DNA of 64,000 bases, from the NCBI RefSeq assembly GCF_958450345.1, contig NC_088784.1, positions 47,069,278 through 47,133,277 of the forward strand. Reading direction: 5' to 3'. Origin of the DNA: Calliphora vicina (taxonomy: Eukaryota > Arthropoda > Insecta > Diptera > Calliphoridae). The position numbers were made by a program, and so were the translations under genes. Below the pieces are notes generated by a model that made no database searches, was not told the DNA's origin, and worked only from the letters and a program-made list of their open reading frames with translations. Positions 56,036-64,000 of the stretch are shown piece by piece (the first letter of the stretch is position 1; the number at the start of each line of letters is the position of its first letter).

Positions 56036-57241
56036 TCACTCTAAAGTGATCCCCGTGTCTGGTCTTTTCAACCAATTACTTCTACCTATAAAGGCACTAA
56101 TGCCCTCAAACCTCATATTCGAGAGCTCAGAGAGACTATCAAGGGAACGATGCCCCAGAAACCTTAGGCGTAGATCTCCTAATGCCGGACAATGACAAAG
56201 AAGATGAAAAATAGTTTCATCCTCCTCCTCATTTTGACAACTTCTGCAGAAGTCGTGGTACGGCAAACCAAGTCTCCTAGCGTGGTTACCAAAGGTGCAG
56301 TGTCCAGTTATGACCGCCACTACACCACTCAATTGTGAGCGTGTAAAGCCAAGAAGATGAATTGTCCGTCCCCGATTTAGTCGGGGCCATATCGTCCTGG
56401 TCATAGTGCATGTGGGTTCACAGTCCCATCTTGCCTGAGCGAGCTCATAGTAGAAGTTACAAATTTGTAGCTTGCATTTGGATAACGGAATCCCACATAG
56501 GAAATCTATGTCTCCGTCAGGTAACATGGCGCCTTTTCTCGCCAGATCATCGGCAACACAGTTGCCCGTAATAGTAATATCCCCGTGTCCCCGTACCCAC
56601 TTGAGTACGACTATTGAATGTCTCGCCATCCTGTTTAAGGATGCCCGGCATTCCTGGACTAAGTTAGATGTTGTGTATACACCTGTCAGGGATTTTATAG
56701 CTGCCTGACTGTCAGTATATATACAAATATCCCTGTCAGATATCTTGTTATAACTAAGCCAGTTAGCCGCCCTTTTGATGGCCGATAATTCAGCCTGAAT
56801 AATGCTACATTCATTCGGAAGTCTGAAAGATAACCTAATATCGAGTTCCCGAATATAGACACCTACGCCAACTCGATCTCCCTTCACAGAACCGTCCGTA
56901 TAGACTGAGAGACCCGTTGTGTCATGTAAGGGCCCGTTCATTGCTTCCGTACCACACGGAATTGAGAAATCGAAATTCCTCGCTATGAAGGGCCTAGAAA
57001 TGCAGTAATCGATATTCTCCGGAAGAGTCTGAATACTACCTATTATGCTGGCGTGACCATATGGATCGTGTTTCCACGCACCAATCGCGTTTAGCCTAAA
57101 GGCAGAAGTAAATGCCATTTTTCTTGCCATAAGATCCACAGGGATCCAGTTCAATATAGTAAAGAGCGACTTTGTTGCGGTCGTTCTTAAAGCTCCTGTT
57201 ATCAGGATTGCCATTCTCCTTAACACTCTCTCGAATAGCAT
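56036..57241 (-). CDS. LINE-C RNase H and C-terminal zinc-knuckle segment
   Basis: A long open frame of ~400 codons. It begins just after the deletion joint with RVLRRMAILITGALRTTATK, then the RNase H domain: LSVYTDGSVKGDRVGVGV (Asp), IIQAELSAIKRAANWL (Glu), DICIYTDSQAAIKSL (Asp) and NCVADDLARKGA (Asp). It ends with a CCHC-like cluster (FCRSCQNEEEDETIFHLLCH). RNase H removes RNA from the RNA:DNA hybrid. The segment is intact but has lost its upstream partner through deletion and frameshift, so it is not expected to function alone. Confidence 0.87.
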   Translation of the reverse strand: MLFERVLRRMAILITGALRTTATKSLFTILNWIPVDLMARKMAFTSAFRLNAIGAWKHDPYGHASIIGSIQTLPENIDYCISRPFIARNFDFSIPCGTEAMNGPLHDTTGLSVYTDGSVKGDRVGVGVYIRELDIRLSFRLPNECSIIQAELSAIKRAANWLSYNKISDRDICIYTDSQAAIKSLTGVYTTSNLVQECRASLNRMARHSIVVLKWVRGHGDITITGNCVADDLARKGAMLPDGDIDFLCGIPLSKCKLQICNFYYELAQARWDCEPTCTMTRTIWPRLNRGRTIHLLGFTRSQLSGVVAVITGHCTFGNHARRLGLPYHDFCRSCQNEEEDETIFHLLCHCPALGDLRLRFLGHRSLDSLSELSNMRFEGISAFIGRSNWLKRPDTGITLE

Positions 57242-57258
57242 ACACGTCGAGCCACTGT

Positions 57259-58564
57259 CTATAGTGTTAGTTCAACACCATTTAATCGGGGAAGCGAGAA
57301 ATGAGGAATCTTGTACCTCCTTGTGAACAGTACAAGTTCAGTTTTGCCTGGGTTTACACTCAATCCACTGTCCGTACTCCACCGACTCAGTATACTGAGT
57401 GCATGTTCCAGGCGTTGTGATATCGTGTCCAAGTGGATCCCAGAGACTGCCACCGCGACGTCATCCGCGTAGGCGACACTTTTATAACCTAAGAGATCCA
57501 ATTTCCTGAGCAGACAATTTATGGCCAGATTCCACAGAAGTGGTGATAAGACACCTCCCTGAGGTGTACCCCTATTGGCCATTCTCGTGATCACTGCCGT
57601 TCCCTTTTCGGAGCGAATGATCCTGTATCGTAGAAGGTTTGTGATGAACCTTACAGTTGATTGGTCTAAACCAAGATCCTGTAGAGCTGAAACGATAGTT
57701 GCAGATTCTACGTTATTGAAGGCTCCTTCTATATCCAGAAAGGCCACTAACGAGAAATTACCAAATTCAAGGGATTTCTCAATATATCCCACTAAGGAGT
57801 GAAGTGCTGTCTCAACGGATTTGCCTTTCATGTAGGCGTGTTGAGAGGGCGATACTGATCCTTGTTTCAAAGACACTCGTATGTGGATGTCGATGATTCT
57901 TTCAAGGGTTTTCAGCAAGAATGATGATAGACTTATCGGTCTGAAATCTTTTGCTTTGGTGTGTGACGCTTTCCCCCCTTTCGGAATGAATGTCACAGTG
58001 CATTCGGTCCACAGTTTTGGTATGTAGGACCATGCAAGACAGGCATGATAGATAGTTATCAGCCAAGGAGTGACTAGATCTATATTATTCTGTAGATCAG
58101 CGGGTATTATACCATCTGGGCCCGGAGACTTGTAAGAGTCAAAACTCCGTATGGCCCATTTTATCAAATGTTCGTCAAGTATAATTGACGAAGTTGTCCG
58201 ATTGTTCGGTTGGGATGCACTAGCAATATCTGGAGGCAAGTTCCCCGGAAAATGAGTGTCCATGAGTACTTCTAGTGTCTCACGTCCATCAGTAGTCCAC
58301 CTACCATCCTGTTTCTGAATATAACCTTGAACAGTTGGTGTTTTCGATAAGATCTTGCGCAGACGATTTGTCTCAGAGGAACTTTCGACGCCGCTGCAGA
58401 AATTCCTCCAGGACTTACGTTTCGCGCTCCTGACCATATTCTTAAATTTGTTCAACATAGACTTATACATTGACCAGTTGCCTGATCTTTTCGCCTCGTT
58501 GAATAGTTTACGACAATTACGCCTAGTGTTCGCTATGTCTAAAGACCACCATGGAGGTCTTACC
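57259..58564 (-). pseudogene. LINE-C reverse transcriptase
   Basis: The open frame runs from the host DNA through the truncated 5' end (PPWWSLDIANTRRNCRKLFN) to 57259. Motifs: SYKSPGPDGIIPADL, FRPISLSSFLLKTLE, SQHAYMKGKS, LVAFLDIEGAFNNV (first Asp), RGTPQGGVLSPLLWN, SVAYADDVAVAV (catalytic DD) and SVNPGKTELVLFTRRY. It ends at NGVELTL followed by a stop, exactly where an internal deletion has removed the usual thumb segment. The first ten or so residues in the frame are BEL-derived. Confidence 0.9.
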
Positions 58565-58575
58565 TCGCCACAGTA
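58565..58575. repeat. Target duplication (tcgccacagta), LINE-C right side
   Basis: Second copy of the 11-bp duplication; see 55784-55794. Confidence 0.92.
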
Positions 58576-59260
58576 AAGCTGTTTCATAATGGCGATTGGA
58601 TATCTGTTTAGTATGTTTTTCTAATAAATCGATTGCTTTTTGGTCATCTTTACCAATCATAGAAGTTGTATTAGTAATACCAGCCATCTCAAGAGAATAA
58701 AACTGTTTTATTAAATAATTAAGTTTATTATCATTTTGGCAATCGCATTCACACGTATGAAAATTATATTCAATTTGTTTTGTTTGGTCAATATTCGAGT
58801 TACCACATAAAAGCCACCCGAGGCTTGTACGAATAGCAATGGGCTCATTATTTTTACCTTCTTTTACTCGTGTTGGTATACAAAACTTCAAATTATTTAT
58901 ACCTAATAAAACACTTGGTTCAGCATTTGTAAAATCATTTATAGGTAAACCTTTAAGATGTGGATATTGGTTACACAAATGTTTATAATTAATGCTTTGG
59001 CTGGGCAAAGATAGTTGTTTCACCGTGCGAACTGGTAAAGTATATTTGATTTTATTTGGGCCAGAAATGTGCAAATTTACTCGCTGAGAATTATTTTCAT
59101 TGCGCCCCATATTACCTGTCCATTTCAAACATAATGGATCAGGATCACCTTTTAAATTTAAGTTTTTCATTATATTTTCATTAATTAGGCTGATTGATGA
59201 ACCCTCATCCATAAATGCAAATGTTTTTAAGCAATTATTATTTGCACCATAAATAGTTAT
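58576..59260 (-). pseudogene. BEL/Pao aspartic protease region (DUF1758-like)
   Basis: FAFMDEGSSISLINENIMKN holds the D-x-G-S active-site motif typical of BEL/Pao proteases (D.GSS). The frame continues with LNLKGDPDPLCLKWTGNM, NDFTNAEPSVLLGINNLKF and IRTSLGWLLCGN, and ends with RHYETALLWR just before the LINE. The protease would mature the polyprotein. A frameshift at about 59260 separates it from the gag end. The frame from the ATG at 59212 down to 58576 is otherwise open. Confidence 0.88.
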
Positions 59261-59463
59261 GGGTAGAATTTTAAACGAATTTGGTCACTTATGTTACCAC
59301 TGTGTGAAGCGTGTAAATTGACGTTAACATTTTTGTTTTGATTTTCGACTTCTTGTACTACATTTGCTTCATTGTGATCAGCTGATATTTTGTGCAGCAG
59401 CGAATTGTGTTTTATTTGACAGTCTTTATGTCCACACACAATGTTACTATTACATATACCTAA
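59257..59463 (-). pseudogene. BEL/Pao gag C-terminal zinc-binding segment
   Basis: NIVCGHKDCQIKHNSLLHK is the C-terminal C..H..C..HNSLLH motif of BEL gag proteins. It is followed by an Asn-rich stretch and ends with SDQIRLKF, where a frameshift leads into the protease. On its other side the frame runs out of the small MITE inserted in gag. Confidence 0.8.
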
Positions 59464-59726
59464 GTCTGCTTTTACACAGGGCAATTTTTCTTGCGCAAGT
59501 CTAGAGTTTATAGGAGAGAGAGGCAAGAAGAAAGAAGAGGGGTACACACTTGCTTGTACTGGCAAGTCTCTTCAAATTTCTTTTGTTTTCTCATTTTCAA
59601 TATGGCGTCTATTAGGTTTTGACATACAAAATTGCTCACAGACTTGCTGTGTGTAAACAGACGAGCAAGTTTAAAAGGGAATCGACGAGACTTGCTTCAA
59701 GTAAACTTGCTGTGTTTAAAAGCAGA
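59464..59726. mobile_element. Small MITE in BEL gag, ~263 bp
   Basis: gtctgcttttacacagggca at the left faces tgctgtgtttaaaagcagac at the right, ~20-bp TIRs with a few differences. Subterminal acttgc / gcaagt repeats are frequent. It separates two halves of the gag zinc-binding region: LCKLCLRRH on the right side and ICNSNIVCGHKDC on the left. The exact ends and target duplication are uncertain. Confidence 0.72.
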
Positions 59727-60461
59727 CATAGTGACGACGTAAACAAAGTTTACAGAGGTTGAGCTTCCTCACTAAATTCCATCTCTCATTTCTGTCTGCG
59801 GCTAAGAACTTTTTACACTTTTCAATACTGTTGCACTGTTCATAGCAGACTACACAATTTTTTTGTTCTGTACTTCGTGTGTATTAACATGTACATTTCT
59901 TATTTTGTTTGAGTGAAGCTCTGCTGACGTCGTTGTACTGCTGTTACTCTCAATATTAACGCTGCTTGCTGAAATACCAACATCATAAATCCAATTTGCA
60001 AATTCTGTTAAATTTACTTTCTTATTATTTTTTATCAATTCTGTTTTGTGTGAACCCCAGTTCAATTGAAAATAAGATGGCATTTTGATAATTAATTCCT
60101 GCAATAGGGAAGAGTTATTAAGTTCATCTAATAAACCACAAGCTTTAATTGTAGTTTCCAAACCCTTTACTTCAACGGCGAAAGATGTAATTGTGTGTAA
60201 TTTTCTTGTGTTTACAACAGGCATTAATTTGATTTTGTTTTTTAGTGAACTTAATATTTTTTCTGGTTGGCCGTAAAGCAGTTTTAAAGTGGACATAGCA
60301 GCTGGTACACAAGTGGGGTTGATTAAAATGTGCTGGACTGATCGCATAGCTTCTCCACGTAATGCTCTTTGTAGGCGGACCAAGTTTTCTGCAACAGTTA
60401 AGCCACAAATATTGGTGGACCAGTCGTATGTTGAACTAAAAAGTGGCCATTCTTCAGGCAT
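59727..60461 (-). pseudogene. BEL/Pao gag core (DUF1759-like) and first zinc knuckle
   Basis: The frame 59850-60461 starts MPEEWPLFSSTYDW and has NLVRLQRALRGEAM, TLKLLYGQPEKI and LLQELIIKMPSYFQLNW, the conserved BEL gag capsid region. After its stop a readable segment (about 59849-59727) gives CVVCYEQCNSIEKC and LCKLCLRRH, the first part of the gag zinc-binding cluster, cut by the MITE. Gag packages the RNA into particles. Confidence 0.87.
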
Positions 60462-60497
60462 ACCCGTAAACGTGCGTTTATTTGTTGGTGCGTGAGG

Positions 60498-61037
60498 TTA
60501 TTTTGAACATTGCATACATTTAAAACGTAGGTTCATTATAACGAAAATCAAGCGGCGGAGCTGGTTTTGTTTGTGGATTTGTTGTAGTGTACCGTGATGT
60601 GTCCATGCTTGGTCGAAAGGTATACGATGGCAGCATGGGAAACACTGGGCCAGTATATGGAATATTTGGCGGTTGTGGTACTTGAGTTTGTGTGTTAATT
60701 TCTGCATTTGCATTATTGTTTATAATGTCACTTACGATTTGTTTTGTTGAATATATCGAGACGCATGTGATGAGTTTGAAAAGCAGCTATGTACGGAACG
60801 AGGTGAATCTATGGTTGTTGGTTGCTGTGTAGAACAGTCCTGGCAAAGCCATGTTCGCTGAAGTTGGTTACTGTCGACGCTAGCGCATTTTAAATGAAAA
60901 GCAAACATACATTTGTCGCAGAATATGGCGTTACTGTTGTCTGATGGTTCATTACAAATTTTGCAGTTGGTGGAAGATTCTTTGTTTGAGTTTTGAAGAT
61001 TTGGTGGTTGACCCTGTAAGGAAGATGAAGAATCCAT
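60498..61037 (-). pseudogene. BEL/Pao gag N-terminus with PHD-type zinc finger
   Basis: The frame 60732-61037 starts MDSSSSLQGQPPNLQNSNKE and has CKICNEPSDNSNAIFCDKC, FHLKC and WLCQDC, a C4HC3 PHD-type finger, as seen in some insect BEL gags. A stop follows QQNKS. A Pro/Thr/Gln-rich linker is readable in another frame (60540-60730: PPNIPYTGPVFPML). Frame breaks lie between this and the gag core. Confidence 0.83.
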
Positions 61038-61138
61038 GATATTAGGACTTACGGTATATCAGCCAGTTGGTGTTCTTCGAGATAAACCAAATCCAGATTA
61101 AGGGTTGTTTTAACACGTAACAAAAATAATTTTAAAGT
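61038..61138 (-). other. BEL/Pao 5' leader
   Basis: About 100 bp between the 5' LTR and the gag ATG (61035-61037). A primer-binding site beginning TGG directly after the LTR is not visible, so either the primer binds further in (a TGG-containing stretch lies about 45-60 bp in) or the site has decayed. Confidence 0.55.
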
Positions 61139-61567
61139 TGTTGAAGTTGAATAAGCTCCTGGTCTCCACTATAGATTGTAAACACAGAGTTTTTAGGTTT
61201 TAGAAAATATTTAATTTTATTTATTAATCTTTTAATCGCTGTTGTTAAAAAACTCTTATGTTAAAATTATTTTTGGTATGGTGGCCAAGAACAGTTTTTT
61301 GGTTATTGTTTCTAATTGCGAACTCACCAAAAATGGACACCATTACTCTATTTATAGTAGAAATCTTTAGGTAATTTTTAACCGCGTGGAATTTTAAATA
61401 GTTACAATATATAAAAAACAGTATGTCACAAATTTACAGATTTCACTCAACAAATACATATGTATATAAATTTGACGTTTACAAAATTCTTACAATGTGA
61501 AGTTAACAATAATACAAAAGAGGTTAACGATTACTTTTAAAAATATAAATAGACAGTGGCGGTAACA
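61139..61567 (-). repeat. BEL/Pao 5' LTR (429 bp)
   Basis: Partner of 52165-52593, same length, four differences by eye. Followed at 61568-61572 by ggcga, the second copy of the 5-bp target duplication. Confidence 0.96.
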
Positions 61568-61597
61568 GGCGAGTTTTGTTTATTTTTCAAAAATATA

Positions 61598-62400
61598 CAG
61601 TGACTCAAACTCAAAATCAGACAGGAGTTTGTCTGATATAAATGTTCAAAAAAAGTTTATGTATGTAGCAAAAAAAATATTTTTTTCGCTTCTATTCAAA
61701 CTCCACATACCTATATATCTAAAAAATAACAAAAACTAAAATTTGCATAATTAAAACTGTAAACTTTTGTATAAAAACCAAAATAAATCAATTTCTTGCG
61801 CCAAACACAAAATCGGACAGGGTAAAATAGGTATTCAAAAGTGGGCGATAAGTATTTAGTTGCATATCCTTTGTTGTCTCAAATGACCTGTAATCGCTTT
61901 TGAATCGGTTTTACCATGTTTTGGCTTACTTCCGGCCATGCATCCAGTAAGGACTCTTTTATCTGAACTAACGTGATAAATTTTATTTGATGCACTCTCC
62001 TAGCTAATTCCTCCCAAAGATGCTAAATTGCATTAAAGTCTGGGCTCTGTGTAGGAGTTTCTATAAGCTTGGGACAGTTATGGATCAACCAAATATTTGC
62101 AAAACCTGATGTGGGCTTGGGGTCGTAGTGTTGATAAATGGAAAAGATGTTTTTTGTACTCACTTTTTCGCACTTTGCTCTAAATTTTGCTTCATAATGT
62201 TGAGATAGACAAATTTGTCCATTTTGCCATCGATAAAATGCATATTGCATACTCCGGCACTCGATATGCATCCCCAAACATACAATTTTACATACAAATT
62301 TTTCAAATAATTTTTCATTTTAAATATTTTACGTAGAGTTAGCTTTTCAAAGAGCATAAATTCCTTATACAAAATTTTTATGAAATTTTCAGCAGTATTT
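61598..62400 (-). pseudogene. Tc1-like transposase remnant in the hAT-type element
   Basis: The left end tacagtgactcaaactcaaa with a second similar site at about 61800 (acacaaaatcggacag) resembles Tc1 ends with repeated binding sites. The minus strand from about 62372 gives VWGCISSAGVCNMHFIDG, YDPKPTSGFANIWL and ETPTQSPDFNAI, then near 62010 HLWEELARR, matching Tc1 motifs around the second Asp and final Glu. The Asp of the usual QDN-PKH is lost (YDPKP) and there are frameshifts. The N-terminal half is absent. Confidence 0.75.
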
Positions 62401-62772
62401 ACTTACTCCAGATGCTACGAGTTTGATTAATTGCTCATTAATTTAGTAATGAAAAGTCTGAATTAAATGTAATTTTATTACTTGTTTTTGTTAATAAATA
62501 ATTGTTTACGTATTAACATAGTTGTATTTTTAACGGTTTTATTTGAAATACCCTTTATATATCTTCAAACACTGTAAAATATTCAAAAACGTACCAAATT
62601 TGTTTAAATTAAATCAAATAAAAAATAATATAATTTTTCTTTTGTTAATTTAACTGCATTTTAAATTGTCAAGAAAAATCAAGTTTTTTTCTTTAACGTC
62701 AAGAAAAATCAAGCTTTTTCTTCTGAATGTCAAGCTTTTTACCGAATTCGATTTGGCAAGTCTAAATAAAAT

Positions 62773-63354
62773 TGACTTACTTTACTATTTACTATTTTGG
62801 AAGCTTTATTTCAAATTTATAACTACAAATTTTAAAAATATAAACGTTACAGATTTTACTGGGAAGGAAAATGATCAGAGCTATAATTTTTAAACAAGTA
62901 GTAAAAAATATTTATTTAATATTTATTGAAACGGAAAACAAAACTGATTTCAAAGTACTTAATATAAATTAGGAATAAATTCAAATTCGAAAGCAAACAG
63001 TGTGCTATTTTTAAAATATTGTTAAATTTTAATAGAAATGTAACAATTTCCAATCGAACAATCTCCGAATGAACATTGATTAATATTTGTTAAAAGCGTA
63101 TTTGGGATTGATATATTTGACTGATCTCAAGAATTCATTAAATTAGAAAAGTTCACTAAAAAAAAGAGATTGCTGATATCCCTCATATATCCAATTCCTG
63201 GATAAATTAAAATCACCGCAAGTGCAAATTGTACATTGACAATAAAGTGATCGTATTTGGTCCAAACATCCCAGGGTCCACTGTGACAAACCTTTTATAT
63301 TCATGACAATTTTAGACAATTTCTCCTATTGAAATCACGAACATTTATTTACAT
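62773..63354. other. AT-rich spacer
   Basis: No gene or element end recognised between the hAT target duplication and the next palindromic-family arm. Confidence 0.4.
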
Positions 63355-64000
63355 TAGAGTGACAGCCGATTTTTTTTTTTAGATTTCAAAGAGTGCCGGG
63401 TGGAATATTGTGACACTAGGCCTAAATGTTAAGTGCTGAAAATTTGAGCCAAATCGGGCAACGATTTCTGGACGCGCATGGAGGTCAAAGTTCAGATATA
63501 TGCAAAATTATACTATTTATATGGGATAAATAGGTGAAACTCGTTAAATTTCTGCATTGTTTTCCAGAAATGTATAGATTTATTTATATTAATGAATATT
63601 ACATTAAAAATTTTTTTTTGGAAGTTAACCCTGCATCTCCTTTGTGTCAAAATGACCCAAAAACTGTATTATCGCCAAAATTCGGAAAAAATGCAAATTT
63701 TTCAGATATTTTAAAAATTTTGCTACTAAATAAATACTTTTGCAATTGAATGCAAAATAATTGAAATGTGTGCGTAATTATCGTTGTAATGAGATATAAG
63801 TGACAAAATTTGGTTAAAAAATGTTAAAGTTATTACAAATTCGCCAGACCATTAACGTGTTTCAGGCCACTTGAACAAAAAATTTAGGAAAAAAAATTAA
63901 TATATTTCGAGAAAAATTAAAATAAAAGCTCATTTTTACTTAAAATATGTCCATATTTACTTGTATATAAGTTTTTGTCTTCGTAGGATACCGTTAACCT
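63355..64000. mobile_element. Palindromic-family (PAL) arm, cut by the window end
   Basis: From about 63720 the text cttttgcaattgaatgcaaa, ttgccagaccattaacgtgt-like phrases and the closing gtttttgtcttcgtaggata match the PAL arms at 17330-17480 and 32860-33055 in the same order. The start at 63355 (tagagtgacagccg) is my best guess for the left end; 63370-63720 differs from the other copies. The element continues past the window. Confidence 0.65.

Larger units (their letters stand above)
55795..58564 (-). mobile_element. LOA/I-like non-LTR retrotransposon (LINE-C), 5'-truncated
   Basis: A 2.77-kb minus-strand LINE inserted in the BEL RT, with an 11-bp duplication tcgccacagta. It carries RT and RNase H but no endonuclease, so it is 5'-truncated. 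The 3' end on its coding strand is a short run of cctaa repeats (ggttaggttagg on +) with no poly(A). Base composition is far more GC-rich than the BEL host. RNase H after RT points to the LOA/I group of LINEs. Confidence 0.93.
52165..61567 (-). mobile_element. BEL/Pao LTR retrotransposon, nearly full length
   Basis: A 9.4-kb minus-strand element with two 429-bp LTRs, a 5-bp target duplication ggcga (52160-52164 and 61568-61572), a polypurine tract, and gag, protease, RT, RNase H and integrase in the usual BEL/Pao order from right to left. It carries two later insertions: a LINE (55795-58564) and a small MITE in gag (about 59464-59726). Multiple frameshifts and stops leave it inactive, yet the LTRs differ at only four positions by eye. 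Confidence 0.95.
52034..62764. mobile_element. hAT-type element hosting a BEL/Pao insertion
   Basis: The left end tagggttgcca at 52034 and the inverted right end (reverse complement tagacttgcca) at 62764 are flanked by a perfect 8-bp duplication aataaaat (52026-52033 and 62765-62772). Subterminal caagctttttc / gtcaagaaaaatcaag repeats occur on both sides. Leaving out the BEL element (52165-61567) and its 5-bp duplication leaves a ~1.3-kb element. The remaining interior contains a Tc1-like remnant. No hAT transposase was found. Confidence 0.85.

Noticed and set aside
52629..61037. Endogenous retrovirus with envelope
   Set aside because: Domain order and DUF-like regions are BEL/Pao; nothing is encoded between integrase and the 3' LTR, so there is no envelope gene.

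Overview
The window is AT-rich, repeat-laden nuclear DNA of a higher fly. The only host gene I can name is the first coding exon of blistered (bs, the fly serum response factor), at 11260-11856 on the + strand. It ends exactly at a consensus splice donor inside the MADS box. No downstream bs exon is visible, so bases 11857-64000 most simply read as part of a first intron more than 52 kb long. Several dispersed repeats resemble ones I associate with calyptrate flies (blow flies, house flies). That placement is from memory and not proven.

Upstream (1-11259): a hAT-type MITE with a perfect 8-bp target duplication (1365-2129), a frameshifted Tc1-like transposon (3457-4674), a truncated foldback element (4771-5872), a Harbinger-like MITE (6955-7878), and a Helitron (8239-9878) that still carries a recognisable scrap of helicase and hosts a smaller foldback element. 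About 1.4 kb of unique-looking AT-rich DNA then precedes bs.

Proximal intron (11857-25240): many small terminal-inverted-repeat elements, a 1.6-kb palindromic element with a perfect 8-bp target duplication (17093-18729) inserted into what looks like decayed minus-strand coding sequence, and two hAT-type MITEs (21846-22986 and 23931-24867). Middle (25235-37530): two minus-strand non-LTR retrotransposons, a Tc1 remnant, and a 2.57-kb foldback element (29901-32469). The second retrotransposon is Jockey-like. It has a long open frame with a 57-bp in-frame duplication and sits inside another palindromic element.

Distal part (37749-64000): a Helitron-type end followed by a satellite built of ~116-bp monomers in ~349-bp triplets, a second foldback family built of ~178-bp units (42075-44435), a PIF/Harbinger transposon with two divergent intron-containing genes (about 45901-48636), a 186-bp mini-Helitron (51006-51191), and a four-level nest. 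In the nest a hAT-type element (52034-62764) holds a BEL/Pao LTR retrotransposon (52165-61567), which holds a 5'-truncated LOA/I-like LINE (55795-58564) and a small MITE in gag. The window closes in another arm of the palindromic family.

I found no tRNA, rRNA or CRISPR feature. The transposon genes each serve their own element; apart from bs nothing forms a host pathway. Products and domains were identified by reading translations by eye. No database search was run.
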